Source: Moraxellaceae bacterium
Lineage (GTDB): Bacteria; Pseudomonadota; Gammaproteobacteria; Burkholderiales; Rhodocyclaceae
Length of the DNA: 64,000 bases
Assembly (NCBI GenBank): GCA_031119205.1
Contig: JAVHYF010000017.1
Coordinates: 26,482 to 90,481 of the forward strand
Reading direction: 5' to 3'
The notes beneath the pieces were generated by a model. It made no database searches. It worked only from the letters and a program-made list of their open reading frames with translations, and was not told where the DNA came from. Each line of letters begins with the position of its first letter. Within the stretch, counting starts at the first letter, position 1. A program made the position numbers and the translations under genes. Shown here in pieces: positions 9,961 through 21,350 of this stretch.

Positions 9961-11892
9961 ATGAGCGATACCACGAGCACTCAGGCAAACACGGCAGCCG
10001 GCGCGGAAAAGCGCGGCTTCCAGGCCGAAGTCAAGCAACTGCTGCAGTTGATGATCCACTCGCTGTACTCCAATCGCGAGATATTCCTCCGCGAACTGAT
10101 CTCCAACGCATCCGACGCCTGCGACAAGCTGCGCTTCGAAGCGCTCGACGACGCAGCCCTGTACGAGACCGACAGCGATCTGAAGATCCGCGTCGGTTTC
10201 GACAAGGATAGCCGTACCATCACCATCTCCGACAATGGCATCGGCATGAGCCGCGAGGAAGCCATCAACCACCTCGGCACCATAGCCAAGTCGGGCACCA
10301 AGGAATTCTTCGCCCGCCTGTCCGGCGACCAGCAGAAGGACGCCAACCTGATCGGCCAGTTCGGCGTGGGTTTCTATTCCGCCTTCATCGTGGCCGACAA
10401 GGTCACCGTGCTGACCCGCCGCGCCGGCGAAGGGGCCGAAGCCGGCGTCAAGTGGGAGTGCAGCATGACCGGCGACGAGGCCGGGGAATACACGATTGCG
10501 CCCTACACCAAGGCGTTGCGCGGCACCGACATCATCCTGCACCTGCGCGAAGGCGAGGACGATCTGCTGTCCGCCTGGAAGCTCAAGAGCATCATCCGCA
10601 AGTACTCCGACCATATCGTCCAGCCCATCCTGATGGCCAAGGAAGAGTGGGACGAGGACAAGAAGGCGCACGTCCTGCGCGATGAAGAAGAGACCATCAA
10701 CCAGGCCAAGGCGTTGTGGGCGCGCAGCAAGAGCGAAGTCTCCGAGGACGAGTACAAGGCTTTCTACAAGCACGTCTCGCATGACTACGAGGATCCGCTG
10801 GCCTGGTCGCATGCCCGCGTCGAAGGTCGTCATGAATACACCCAGCTGCTGTATGTGCCCAAGCGCGCGCCCTTCGACCTGTGGGACCGCAGCCCCAAGC
10901 ACGGCCTGAAGCTGTACGTGCGCCGCGTCTTCATCATGGACGACGCCGAGAAGCTGCTGCCGCACTACCTGCGTTTCGTGCGTGGGGTGGTGGATTCCAG
11001 TGACCTGCCGCTGAACGTGTCGCGCGAAATCCTGCAGGAGAGCAAGGACGTCGACACCATCCGCGCTGGTTGTGCCAAGCGCGTGCTGGGCTTGCTGGAA
11101 GACATGGCGGAGAACCGCAAGGACGACTACGTCAGCTTCTGGCAGGAATTCGGCCGGGTGCTGAAGGAAGGCGTCGGTGAGGATGCCGCCAACAAGGAGA
11201 AGATTGCCGGCCTGCTGCGCTTCGCCTCGACCAACGCCGACACGCCGGAAGAATCCGTGTCCTTCGCCGACTACGTGTCGCGGATGAAGGAAGGCCAGGA
11301 CAAGATCTACTTCGTGACCGCCGACAGCTTCAACGCGGCTAAGAACAGCCCGCACCTCGAAGTCTTCCGCAAGAAAGGCATCGAAGTCCTGCTGCTGACC
11401 GACCGTGTCGACGAATGGATGATGAGCTACCTGACCGAATTCGACGGCAAGCAGGTGGTATCGGTCGCCAAGGGAGACCTGGATCTGGGCAGCCTGGAGA
11501 ACGAGGCCGAGAAGAAGCAGGCCGAGGAACAGGCCGAAGCCAACAAGGAACTGCTGGAACGCGTCAAGGCCAGCCTGGGCGACAAGGTTAAGGAGGTGCG
11601 TGTCACCAATCGCCTGACCGACAGCCCGGCGTGCCTGGTCGTGGACGAGCACGAGATGGGCATGAACCTGGCGCGCCTGCTGAAGGCGGCCGGCCAGAGC
11701 GTGCCGGGCTCGGCGCCGATCCTGGAACTGAACCCCGAGCACCCGCTGGTCGCACGCCTGAAGACCGACACAGCCCGCTTCGACGATCTTGCGGCGCTGC
11801 TGTTCGACCAGGCTCTGCTGGCCGAAGGCGGTACGCTGGATGATCCGGCCACCTTCGTGAAGCGGGTAAACCAGCTGATGCTGGGCGCCTGA
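9961..11892 (+). CDS. htpG: Molecular chaperone HtpG (bacterial Hsp90)
   Basis: HtpG is the cytoplasmic Hsp90 homologue, an ATP-dependent dimeric chaperone that remodels client proteins. The 643-residue product shows the GHKL ATPase domain with [11 protein letters not shown] (about residues 41-51), DNGIGM (about 94-99), [11 protein letters not shown] and [11 protein letters not shown]. The middle domain contains the [19 protein letters not shown] signature near residue 340, and a C-terminal dimerisation domain follows. Length is normal for the family. ATG at 9961 is chosen over an in-frame upstream start at 9895 because AGGAGGAACGC precedes it and the longer form would begin inside the promoter. 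Confidence 0.97.
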   Translation: MSDTTSTQANTAAGAEKRGFQAEVKQLLQLMIHSLYSNREIFLRELISNASDACDKLRFEALDDAALYETDSDLKIRVGFDKDSRTITISDNGIGMSREEAINHLGTIAKSGTKEFFARLSGDQQKDANLIGQFGVGFYSAFIVADKVTVLTRRAGEGAEAGVKWECSMTGDEAGEYTIAPYTKALRGTDIILHLREGEDDLLSAWKLKSIIRKYSDHIVQPILMAKEEWDEDKKAHVLRDEEETINQAKALWARSKSEVSEDEYKAFYKHVSHDYEDPLAWSHARVEGRHEYTQLLYVPKRAPFDLWDRSPKHGLKLYVRRVFIMDDAEKLLPHYLRFVRGVVDSSDLPLNVSREILQESKDVDTIRAGCAKRVLGLLEDMAENRKDDYVSFWQEFGRVLKEGVGEDAANKEKIAGLLRFASTNADTPEESVSFADYVSRMKEGQDKIYFVTADSFNAAKNSPHLEVFRKKGIEVLLLTDRVDEWMMSYLTEFDGKQVVSVAKGDLDLGSLENEAEKKQAEEQAEANKELLERVKASLGDKVKEVRVTNRLTDSPACLVVDEHEMGMNLARLLKAAGQSVPGSAPILELNPEHPLVARLKTDTARFDDLAALLFDQALLAEGGTLDDPATFVKRVNQLMLGA

Positions 11893-11921
11893 GACCGTCG
11901 CACCTGGTTGTCCTGCAGGGA

Positions 11922-11953
11922 ACGGATGACGCCCCTTCGTGGGCGTCATCCGT
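11922..11953 (+). terminator. Hairpin terminator after htpG
   Basis: A perfect 13-bp stem, ACGGATGACGCCC and its complement, encloses a 6-nt loop (CTTCGT) starting 30 nt after the htpG stop. There is no long T-tract, only a CCTTGT tail, so strength is uncertain. It is the only structured element in the 373-nt gap before kdsA. Confidence 0.65.
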
Positions 11954-13114
<1,161 letters not shown>

Positions 13115-13133
13115 TCAGGCCGAGTCTGTACGA

Positions 13134-13167
13134 ATGAAAACGGGACGCCGCGGCGTCCCGTTTTCAT
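13134..13167. terminator. Bidirectional rho-independent terminator
   Basis: A 34-bp perfect palindrome with 17-nt arms, A-rich on the left (ATGAAAACGGG) and T-rich on the right (CCCGTTTTCAT). It sits between the convergent kdsA and HD-GYP genes and can serve both strands. Confidence 0.9.
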
Positions 13168-13202
13168 TGCGGTCCGTAGTGCTCTCCGCGAGTGGCCTGC
13201 AC

Positions 13203-16145
13203 CTACAGATAGGCGTTGATATCCACGTCGTCGATCTGCTCCGGCCGCATGAAGCGCTGCGCGTAGGTGCGATACACGCCGCTGCGCAGGAACAACTCGA
13301 ACAGTTCCGGATCGATGTGCTGGTCGCGGCGCATGAAGCTCATGATCTTCAGGGCCTCGGACAGCGGCTTGCCTTTCTTGTAGGGTCGGTCGGCTGCGGT
13401 GAGCGCCTCGAAGATGTCGGCGATCGCCATCATCCGCGCCACCGGGCTCATCTGCTCGCGGGTCAGGCGCTTGGGGTAACCGGTGCCGTCCATCTTTTCA
13501 TGGTGACCCCCGGCCAGCTCGGGCACGTTCTGCAGGTGCTTGGGGAAGGGCAGGGCGCTGAGCATGATGATGGTCTGCGTCATGTGGTCGTTGATCTTGT
13601 AGCGCTCTTCTGCCGACAGCGTACCGCGCCCGACTGACAGGTTGTACAGCTCGCCGCGGTTGTAGAGCAGTTCCGGCGTCTCCAGCTTGAAGCCCCAGGG
13701 GTTGTCGGGCCCCAGGCGTTCGGCTTCGCGGCGTTCGATGCGATGCTCGGGTTTGTCCGCCAGCAGCGGCTCGGTGGCGGGCAGGGGCGGGGCGGGAGTG
13801 TGCTCCTTGCGACTGCGCTCTTCGTGCGCGATGCCGATGCGGTCGTCCAGTGTCCGCTGCCAGGTGCGCGCGGCAATCTGGCGCAAGCGCTCGACCTTCT
13901 CCGGCGCCATGAATTCGCCGCCTTCGTTGGAGGTGGCCACGAACGCGAATTCCTCGTCCAGCGTGCGCAGGGCCGTGTCGAGCTCCGCGGCGCAGGTGGC
14001 GGGGTCGGCGCCGGCCAGCAGGCTGCGCAGGCTGGTGATCTCGGCATCCCGCTTGAGTACCTCGAAGCGCATACGCACTTCGTGGATGCGGTCGTAGATC
14101 GTCTCCAGCTTGGTGGCCTTGTCCACCACGTATTCCGGTGTGGTGACCTTGCCGCAATCGTGCAACCAGCCGGCGACGTGCACGGCCTCCCATTCGTCGG
14201 GGCTGAGCTGGAAGTCCTTGTACGGTCCTTCGCGGGTGTCGCAGGCTGCGCGCGCCAGCATCTTGGTCAGCTCCGGCACGCGGGCGCAGTGGCCGCCAGT
14301 GTAGGGACTCTTGGCGTCGATGGCGCTCGCCATGAGACGGATGAAGGCTTCGAACAGCTCCTTCTGCGCATTGATCAGTTCGCGCGACTCCAGCGATACC
14401 GCAGCGCTGCCCGACAGCGCGGTGATGAAGCTGAGGCGATCGTTCTCAACCTCCCCGGCGCCGAACAGCAGCATGGCGCCCACCAGCTGGTGCTTGCGGT
14501 TGTACAGCGCCACGGCGATCACCGGCCGTTCGGCGTGCAAGGTCAGGCCCAGCGCGGGCAGGCCGAACTGGGTGGCTTCGGCGTCAGGGATGCGCCCGGC
14601 AATGGCGCGGGCGTTGATGGTCGAGATGACTTCACGCAGTACTTCCGGCGCATCGCCCAGGGCCTGTGCCGCCGGGTCGTGCACGGCCTCGCAGCGTGCG
14701 TGTATCCGCAATGCGGCGGGGATCAGCGAGGCGCCGTTGTCGGTTGCCAGATACAGCACGCCACTGTGGGCACCGGCTGCACTGGCCGTCTCGTCCAGCA
14801 GCCGTGGCAGCAGGCGGCCGAAGTCGTCCTCTGCTGCTACGGTGGTCGTGATGTCGAGGAAGCGTCGGATCGTGGCTTTCATGCCCTCCATGGTGTCAGC
14901 CAGATCGGCGACTTCCTTGACGATCGAGGAGACATTGCCCGGCTTGCCGAAGTCGAAATGGCGGACGGCGTTGGCTTCGTCGACCAGGCGCTCCAGCGGA
15001 CGGGCTATCAGGCGTGCGCTGAAGATGGTGAGGGGAATGGACAGCAGCACCAGCGCGCCGAACAGCAGCAGCGAGCGACGTCGGGCTTCGCGCACTTCGG
15101 CCAGCAGTTCGTTCTCCGGCACGGCCAGGCCGAGGTAGAGCTTCTGGCCGTTCTGATCCTGCAGCAGGCTGATGGTGGCATGCCAGGATCGGCCGTCCTC
15201 CGTGTCGAACTCCAGCTTGCCGCCAGCGGGATCGCTGCGGGAAGAAGCCACCAGGTGCGACAGGGCAGGGGCATCGAGCTCGGTCACTGTCGCCAGTCGA
15301 GGAGTGGGCTTGTCCGGGTCCCGGCGCACGGAGCGCTGTTCGTCGTGATAGCCCACCACGCGGCCTTCGTTGTCGAAGATGACCACCTCGGCACTCGGCG
15401 TGACCCGTTGCCGCCGCAGCAGGTCGGCCAGTGTGTCGAGCTGGATGTCCGTGCCGACGGTGGCGGGGCCAACCGGCGAACGCTGGGTGAGGGTGATGCC
15501 CACCTTGCCGGTCGTGAAGAACACATACGGGTCCGTTCGGCGGATGTCCGGACCCAGCGCGGCGAGGGCGTACCAGGCGCGTTGCCGTGGATCGTAGGAC
15601 AGGTATTCCGGTCTGGGCTGGCGTTCGAGCAGGCGTAGCCCGCTGTCGTAGTAGCGATACTCGGCGCTGGCCGGCCGGGCCGTATCGCGCTCGATGCTCT
15701 GCACGACGAAAGCCGTGCCCGACGGGGCTCGCAAGCTGCGTTGCTCTGCTTCGCTGTTGATGCGGCGGACGAGGAAGAAGTCTCCGTCCTCGTAGCCGGC
15801 ATAGAAGCTGACGATGTTGGGATTGGCCTGCAGTGCCGTGACGTAGTAACCCAGGCTGTCGAGGCGTTCGTTCAGCGTCGTGGCGCGCACTGCGCGTTGC
15901 TGGGCGAGCAGGCGGGTGGCGGTGTCCGCAGGGCGCACGAGCTTGTCCAGCTCGCTGACCGTTTCGCGGGCGATGCGCACGAAGAGGTCGTCAGTCGCCT
16001 GGGCGACGATCTCCGCGCTGCGCTGGTAGTTCAGGATGCTGAGGACGATACCGATCGCCAGCACCAGGACCAGAAAAAGGGTGGAGATGTGGATGTGCAG
16101 CGGGAAGCTGCGGCGGCGCGGCGCTGCGGACTGCGGATGAGTCAT
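13203..16145 (-). CDS. Membrane sensor HD-GYP phosphodiesterase (dCache-HAMP-GAF-HD-GYP)
   Basis: This 980-residue protein has one N-terminal membrane helix (about residues 15-38), a long periplasmic sensing region resembling a double Cache domain (about 40-340) and a second helix near 350. A HAMP segment beginning ARPLERLVDEAN and a GAF-like domain (about 440-590) follow. The HD-GYP output domain has HDCGK at about 662 and HHEKMDGTGYP at about 881, so metal ligands and the GYP signature are intact. HD-GYP proteins hydrolyse cyclic di-GMP. The HD-to-GYP spacing of about 219 residues is about 150 longer than usual. ATG at 16145 is preferred over 16160 because a GGGGAG ribosome site fits it. 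Confidence 0.88.
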   Translation of the reverse strand: MTHPQSAAPRRRSFPLHIHISTLFLVLVLAIGIVLSILNYQRSAEIVAQATDDLFVRIARETVSELDKLVRPADTATRLLAQQRAVRATTLNERLDSLGYYVTALQANPNIVSFYAGYEDGDFFLVRRINSEAEQRSLRAPSGTAFVVQSIERDTARPASAEYRYYDSGLRLLERQPRPEYLSYDPRQRAWYALAALGPDIRRTDPYVFFTTGKVGITLTQRSPVGPATVGTDIQLDTLADLLRRQRVTPSAEVVIFDNEGRVVGYHDEQRSVRRDPDKPTPRLATVTELDAPALSHLVASSRSDPAGGKLEFDTEDGRSWHATISLLQDQNGQKLYLGLAVPENELLAEVREARRRSLLLFGALVLLSIPLTIFSARLIARPLERLVDEANAVRHFDFGKPGNVSSIVKEVADLADTMEGMKATIRRFLDITTTVAAEDDFGRLLPRLLDETASAAGAHSGVLYLATDNGASLIPAALRIHARCEAVHDPAAQALGDAPEVLREVISTINARAIAGRIPDAEATQFGLPALGLTLHAERPVIAVALYNRKHQLVGAMLLFGAGEVENDRLSFITALSGSAAVSLESRELINAQKELFEAFIRLMASAIDAKSPYTGGHCARVPELTKMLARAACDTREGPYKDFQLSPDEWEAVHVAGWLHDCGKVTTPEYVVDKATKLETIYDRIHEVRMRFEVLKRDAEITSLRSLLAGADPATCAAELDTALRTLDEEFAFVATSNEGGEFMAPEKVERLRQIAARTWQRTLDDRIGIAHEERSRKEHTPAPPLPATEPLLADKPEHRIERREAERLGPDNPWGFKLETPELLYNRGELYNLSVGRGTLSAEERYKINDHMTQTIIMLSALPFPKHLQNVPELAGGHHEKMDGTGYPKRLTREQMSPVARMMAIADIFEALTAADRPYKKGKPLSEALKIMSFMRRDQHIDPELFELFLRSGVYRTYAQRFMRPEQIDDVDINAYL

Positions 16146-16281
16146 CGGTAGGCTCCCCACGTGGCTGCGCCCACTCTAACCCTGCTGTCCTGCCTCCGCC
16201 ATATCCCCGGACCTTTGGCTATGCACTCTGCCTATGGCGTTGCAGGACTCCGACACTCCCAGGCAGGTCCGCCAGCGATTT

Positions 16282-17928
16282 CTACATCTGTCCGTAGATC
16301 GGGCCTTCCCCGCCCTGCGGCACCAGCCAGTCGATGTTCTGCGCCGGGTCCTTGATGTCGCAGGTCTTGCAGTGCACGCAGTTCTGCGCGTTGATCTGCA
16401 GGCGAGGCTGGTCGTCTTCGCGGACGATTTCGTACACGCCGGCCGGGCAGTAGCGTTGCTCCGGCGAGTCGTACACCGCCAGGTTCAAGGTGATGGCCTT
16501 GGACGGGTCGCGCAAGACGAGGTGGCAGGGCTCGTCCTCGGCGTGGTTGGTGTTGCTGAGGAAGACCGAGGACAGGCGGTCGAAGCTCACCACGCCGTCG
16601 GGTTTCGGGTAATCGATCGGCGCGAACTCCGCCGCCGGACGCAGGCGGGTATGGTCGGCCTGGTTGGGCAGGGTCCACGGCGCCTTGCCGCCCAGCAGCT
16701 TCTGGTCGATGCCGAACAGCAGGCTGCCCAGCCACAGGCCACGCTTCATGTAGGGCTTGAAGTTGCGGGCGCGGTACAGCTCCTCGTGCATCCAGCTCTG
16801 GCGGAAGCCCTCGGGGTAAGCATCCAGGGCATCGCCGCTGCGGCCGGCAATCAGTGCGTCATGGATGGCCTCGGCTGCCAGCATGCCGCTCTTCATGGCG
16901 GTGTGCGTGCCCTTGATGCGGGCGGCGTTGAGGAAGCCGGCGTTGTCGCCGATCAGTGCGCCGCCGGGGAACACCAGCTTCGGCAGCGACTGCAGGCCGC
17001 CGGCGGTGAGCGCACGGGCACCGTAAGCGATGCGCTTGCCGGCCGCCAGCATGGGGCGCACCAGCGGGTGCTGCTTGAAGCGCTGGAATTCTTCGAAAGG
17101 CGAAAGGTAGGGGTTCTGGTAATCCAGGCCCATCACGTAGCCGATGGCTACAAGGTTCTTGCCGAAGTGGTAGATGAAGCTGCCGCCATACGTGTCGGCG
17201 GGCAAGGGCCAGCCCGCGGTGTGCATGACCAGGCCAGGCTTGTGCACGCCCTCGGGCACTTCCCACAACTCCTTGACGCCCAGGCCATAGGTCTGCGGGT
17301 CGCTGCCGCTGCGCAGGTTGAAGCGGGACTCCAGCTGCTTGCCCAAGCTACCACGGCAGCCCTCGGCGAAAAGGGTGTATTTCGCCAGCAAGGCCATGCC
17401 CGGCTGGAACTGCGGGCCTTCGCTGCCATCGTGCAGGCGGCCCATGTCGCCGGTGGCGACGCCGGTCACGCGTCCGCCCTGGTCACCTTCTTCGTACAGC
17501 ACCTCGGCACCGGCAAAGCCGGGGTAGATCTCCACGCCCAGCGCTTCGGCCTGCTCGCCCAGCCAGCGGCAGAACTGCCCCAGGCTGATGATGTAGTTGC
17601 CTTCGTTGTGGAAGACGTCCGGCAGCAGTGCGGTGGGCACGCGCTGGCCGCCGTCCTGGCCGAGGAAATAGAAGCGGTCTTCGCTGACCGGGGTGTCCAC
17701 CGGTGCGCCGAGGTTTTTCCAGTCGGGCAGCAGCTCGTCGAGGGCGCGCGGGTCGAACACCGCGCCGGAGAGGATGTGGGCCCCGATCTCGCTGCCTTTC
17801 TCGATCAGGCAGACACTGATTTCGCGACCGTCGCGGGCCGCCAGTTGCTTTGCGCGGATCGCCGCTGCCAGGCCGGCCGGACCACCGCCGACGATCAGCA
17901 GGTCAAACTCCATCGATTCGCGTTCCAC
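16282..17928 (-). CDS. Electron transfer flavoprotein-ubiquinone oxidoreductase
   Basis: ETF-QO takes electrons from reduced electron transfer flavoprotein, fed by acyl-CoA and other dehydrogenases, and passes them to ubiquinone at the inner membrane. The 548-residue product has an N-terminal FAD-binding GGGPAGLAAAIRAKQLA, a central hydrophobic membrane-contact region, and a C-terminal 4Fe-4S site. The iron-sulfur cysteines lie in CPAGVYEI and CVHCKTCDIKDP. The GTG at 17928 sits 7 nt after GGAGAG; an ATG five codons downstream is also possible. No etfAB genes are adjacent. Confidence 0.95.
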   Translation of the reverse strand: MERESMEFDLLIVGGGPAGLAAAIRAKQLAARDGREISVCLIEKGSEIGAHILSGAVFDPRALDELLPDWKNLGAPVDTPVSEDRFYFLGQDGGQRVPTALLPDVFHNEGNYIISLGQFCRWLGEQAEALGVEIYPGFAGAEVLYEEGDQGGRVTGVATGDMGRLHDGSEGPQFQPGMALLAKYTLFAEGCRGSLGKQLESRFNLRSGSDPQTYGLGVKELWEVPEGVHKPGLVMHTAGWPLPADTYGGSFIYHFGKNLVAIGYVMGLDYQNPYLSPFEEFQRFKQHPLVRPMLAAGKRIAYGARALTAGGLQSLPKLVFPGGALIGDNAGFLNAARIKGTHTAMKSGMLAAEAIHDALIAGRSGDALDAYPEGFRQSWMHEELYRARNFKPYMKRGLWLGSLLFGIDQKLLGGKAPWTLPNQADHTRLRPAAEFAPIDYPKPDGVVSFDRLSSVFLSNTNHAEDEPCHLVLRDPSKAITLNLAVYDSPEQRYCPAGVYEIVREDDQPRLQINAQNCVHCKTCDIKDPAQNIDWLVPQGGEGPIYGQM

Positions 17929-18165
17929 GTTACATCTCTCCTTTTATCGTGCGGGCGTAATTTAGCGCAGGTCGCGTGCGCCCGTGCGTCATGCGGCTAT
18001 AACTCAGTGGGGCCGGGCAGGCGGGGCGCGGTGATACGGGACAGGACAGGGCCGGCCTAGTGACATCCCTGATGGCTGAAGCCGGGCCGGCCGCGGTCTA
18101 CTCCTGCTTCTTGTACCGCCAGATGTTTGCCGAGTTGTTTTTCCAGTTTCAAGCAGAGGACCTGC

Positions 18166-20133
18166 ATGCAAGAAAGGCCGCTGTGGCAGCCCGATGCCAC
18201 TTGGATAGCCCGCACCCGTATTGCCGCTTTCGGCCAGCAACTGGCTGAACGGCATGGCGTGCAGGCAGCAGACTACGCAAGCCTGCATCGATGGTCCGTG
18301 GACAATGCTGCGCTCTTCTGGCGCAGCCTGTGGGACTTTGCCGGCGTCGTGGGCGAACCCGGTGAGCGCGTGCTGGTCGATGCCGGGCGCATGCCGGGTG
18401 CGCAATGGTTTCCGGACGCGCGCGTAAACTTTGCGGAGAACCTGCTGCGCTGCTGCGAGGCGACGCCCGAGCGCGAAGCCATCGTGTTCCGTGGCGAACT
18501 GGAGGTGCGCCGCCGACTGAGCTACGCCGACCTGCACCGGGAGGTCGCACGCCTTGCGGCGGCCTTGCGCGATGCCGGCGTGAAGCCGGGCGACCGGGTG
18601 GCGGCCTACATGCCGAACATGCCGGAGACCGTTATCGCCATGCTGGCGACAGCCTCCATCGGTGCCATCTTCTCGTCGGCCTCGCCGGACTTCGGCGTGC
18701 AGGGCGTGCTGGACCGGTTCGGGCAGATCGAACCTGTCGTGCTGATCGCCGCTGACGGTGCGCTGTATTCCGACAAGCGCATCGACGCCCTGCCGCGCCT
18801 GGCGCAGATCGTCGACGGGCTGCCGAGTGTGCGTGAGGTGGTGGTGGTGCCCTACATCCATGCGGAGCACGACCTGCGCGGTATCCGTGGCGCGAAGATG
18901 TGGGGGGATTTCATCGAGGCCTGTCATGACTCGGTGCGCATCGACTTTGCACCGCTGCCGTTCGCGCATCCGCTGTACATCCTGTATTCGTCCGGCACCA
19001 CCGGAGTGCCGAAGTGCATTGTGCACAGCGCCGGCGGCACCTTGTTGCAGCACATCAAGGAACTGCAACTGCATGCCGACGTGCAGGCCGGTGACCGTCT
19101 CTTCTACTACACCACCTGTGGCTGGATGATGTGGAACTGGCTGGCTTCAGGACTATCCACCGGTGCGACGCTGATGCTCTACGACGGCTCGCCCTTCGCC
19201 GGCCATCACGGTCAGGCCCTGTGGGATTACTGCCGCGACGAGCAGTTCACCCACTTCGGCACCTCTGCGAAGTTCATCGACGCCGCCCACAAGCTGGGCC
19301 ACAAGCCGGCCGAGACCCATGGCCTGAGCGCCTTGCGCGGCATCCTGTCCACCGGCAGCCCTTTGTCGCACGAAGGTTTCGACTACGTGTACCGCGACGT
19401 CAAGCCCAACGTCTGCCTGTCGTCCATCTCCGGTGGAACCGACATCGTGTCCTGCTTCGTGCTCGGCAATCCTGCCGGCCCGGTGTGGCGAGGGGAGATC
19501 CAGGTCAAGGGCCTGGGCATGGCTGTGGAGGTATTCGACGACGACGCGCGCCCGATGGTCTCCGGCAAGGGAGAACTGGTGTGCACGAAACCCTTCCCGG
19601 CAATGCCGATCGGTTTCTGGAATGACCCGGATGGCGTGCGTTATCACGCCGCGTATTTCGAGCGCTTTCCCGGCGTGTGGTGTCATGGTGACTGGTGCGA
19701 AGAGACGCAACATGGCGGGCTGATCATCCATGGCCGTTCCGACGCCACGCTGAATCCGGGAGGGGTACGCATCGGCACGGCGGAGATCTACCGCCAGGTC
19801 GAGAAACTGGACGAGGTGCTGGAGTCGGTGGTCATCGGCCAGGACTGGGAGCATGACGTGCGGGTGGTGCTGTTCGTGCGCCTGCGGGAGGGCCAGCAGC
19901 TGGACGCCGGACTGGAGGCTCGGATCCGCAAGGTGATCCGCGACAACGCCAGCCCCCGACATGTGCCGGCACGGATCGTGCGAGTGCCAGATATCCCGCG
20001 AACCAAGAGTGGCAAGATCGTGGAACTGGCGGTGCGCGCGACGGTGCATGGCCAGGCGGTCAGGAACCTGGAGTCGCTGGCCAATCCGGAGGCGCTGGAG
20101 GCGTTTCGCGACCGCCCCGAGCTGGCGGACTGA
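18166..20133 (+). CDS. Acetoacetyl-CoA synthetase
   Basis: This cytosolic ANL-family enzyme activates acetoacetate to acetoacetyl-CoA with ATP, linking ketone-body or polyhydroxybutyrate turnover to central metabolism. The 655-residue product has the adenylation motif YSSGTTGVPKCIVHS (about residues 280-294), TTCGWMMWNW, the SISGGTD segment, GDWCEETQHGG and the late catalytic lysine region PRTKSGKIVELAVR. Whole-length similarity to acetoacetate-CoA ligases is stronger than to acetyl-CoA synthetases. ATG at 18166 follows AGAGGA; an upstream in-frame ATG at 18127 is less likely. Confidence 0.92.
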   Translation: MQERPLWQPDATWIARTRIAAFGQQLAERHGVQAADYASLHRWSVDNAALFWRSLWDFAGVVGEPGERVLVDAGRMPGAQWFPDARVNFAENLLRCCEATPEREAIVFRGELEVRRRLSYADLHREVARLAAALRDAGVKPGDRVAAYMPNMPETVIAMLATASIGAIFSSASPDFGVQGVLDRFGQIEPVVLIAADGALYSDKRIDALPRLAQIVDGLPSVREVVVVPYIHAEHDLRGIRGAKMWGDFIEACHDSVRIDFAPLPFAHPLYILYSSGTTGVPKCIVHSAGGTLLQHIKELQLHADVQAGDRLFYYTTCGWMMWNWLASGLSTGATLMLYDGSPFAGHHGQALWDYCRDEQFTHFGTSAKFIDAAHKLGHKPAETHGLSALRGILSTGSPLSHEGFDYVYRDVKPNVCLSSISGGTDIVSCFVLGNPAGPVWRGEIQVKGLGMAVEVFDDDARPMVSGKGELVCTKPFPAMPIGFWNDPDGVRYHAAYFERFPGVWCHGDWCEETQHGGLIIHGRSDATLNPGGVRIGTAEIYRQVEKLDEVLESVVIGQDWEHDVRVVLFVRLREGQQLDAGLEARIRKVIRDNASPRHVPARIVRVPDIPRTKSGKIVELAVRATVHGQAVRNLESLANPEALEAFRDRPELAD

Positions 20134-20428
20134 GGATGTAGCAGACTCACGACCGCCGCAGGTGTAAGGCGGTGAGTACGTAACGATAACGACAACGAGA
20201 CAACGTATGCACCTTCAAGCAATGGACAGGAAATGCCCGTTTGCGGGCCGGACGGATGCACAACGCGAACAACGCACGCGCCTGGCAGCCCTCGGCGCCG
20301 TGAGCCATCTGTGGGGCAAAACAGGGCCGGGCACAGGCCTGCGCAGCCAGCCGGTCATCCGCCACGGCCTGCCGCGCTGCCAGACGGTGACCCGCCAGCA
20401 GGCGGAGGCCCGTGAAGAAGCGCTGCCG

Positions 20429-21325
20429 GTGCGGTCGGCGTTGTTCCGCCTGGTTTGCCTGGGGCTGGCCATCATGATGGCGCTGCTGTCCTTGCCGGGG
20501 CAGGCGCAAGGCAATGCGACGACCAGTGCTGCGCCGTCCGGTGAAGACACGCTGGCGCGTATCAAGCGGACCGGCACGCTCGTCATGGGCTTTCGTGCGG
20601 ATGCGCGGCCGTTCTCGTTCAAGGGTGTAGACGGGCAGGCGGCCGGTTACTCGGTGGATCTGTGCAAAGCGGTGGCCGTGGCGCTCGCCGAGCGTCTGCG
20701 CCTGCCGCAGCTCAAGACACGCTGGCAGGCGGTGACGCCGGCTGATCGCGTGGAGCAGGTGCGCAAGGGCAGCATCGATCTGGAGTGCGGCACCACCACG
20801 CGTACGCTGGCGCGCGAAGCGCAAGTGGATTTCAGCCACACGATCTTCGTCGACGGCTTGTCACTGATGTCGCTGGCCGGCTCCCAGTTCAGTCGACCGG
20901 CAGACATACAGGGCAAGCGTATCGGCGTGGTGGCCGGCACCACCGGGGCCAACCGGATCGGCCCGGCCTTGGCGGCGGCGGGCGTCAATGCGCAGCTGGT
21001 GACGCTGACCGATTATCGCGATGGCATCAACGCCATCGACGCCGGCAAGGTGGACCTCCTGGCCGGCGATCGCGGCATTCTGGTCGGCACCGCGCTGGAT
21101 GCACCGGGCCGCGCCTACAGCCTGATGCAGGACATGTTCTCGGTGGAGCCGTATGCGCTGATGATGGCGCGCGACGCGGCCTTCCGCTACGAAGTGAATC
21201 GCGCGTTGTCGCGTTTCTACCGCAGCGGCGAGGTGCTCACCACCTATAACCACTGGATGCAGCCGTACGGCGAGCCGACGAAGCTGATGAGCGCGGCGTT
21301 CCAGCTCTACGCGTTGCCGGACTGA
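20429..21325 (+). CDS. Orphan family-3 periplasmic solute-binding protein
   Basis: This is a periplasmic amino-acid-type binding protein (SBP_bac_3). From GTG at 20429 it has a textbook signal peptide (RSALFRLVCLGLAIMMALL, cut near GQAQG). The mature protein contains TLVMGFRADARPFSF, YSVDLCKAVAVAL, DLECGTTTRT and a C-terminal YNHWMQPYG. The frame is open back to an ATG at 20207, but the extra 74 residues would bury the signal peptide and match nothing, so the GTG is preferred although its ribosome site is weak. No permease or ATPase gene is nearby. It is a clear paralogue of the protein at 25713-26615. Confidence 0.72.
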   Translation: MRSALFRLVCLGLAIMMALLSLPGQAQGNATTSAAPSGEDTLARIKRTGTLVMGFRADARPFSFKGVDGQAAGYSVDLCKAVAVALAERLRLPQLKTRWQAVTPADRVEQVRKGSIDLECGTTTRTLAREAQVDFSHTIFVDGLSLMSLAGSQFSRPADIQGKRIGVVAGTTGANRIGPALAAAGVNAQLVTLTDYRDGINAIDAGKVDLLAGDRGILVGTALDAPGRAYSLMQDMFSVEPYALMMARDAAFRYEVNRALSRFYRSGEVLTTYNHWMQPYGEPTKLMSAAFQLYALPD

Positions 21326-21350
21326 GGCTGGCCAGCGTCCGCAGTTCTGG

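Noticed and set aside
17985..18030. A tRNA-like GGCTATAACTCAGTGG stretch
   Set aside because: Only a D-arm-like string is present; no anticodon arm, T arm or acceptor pairing follows.
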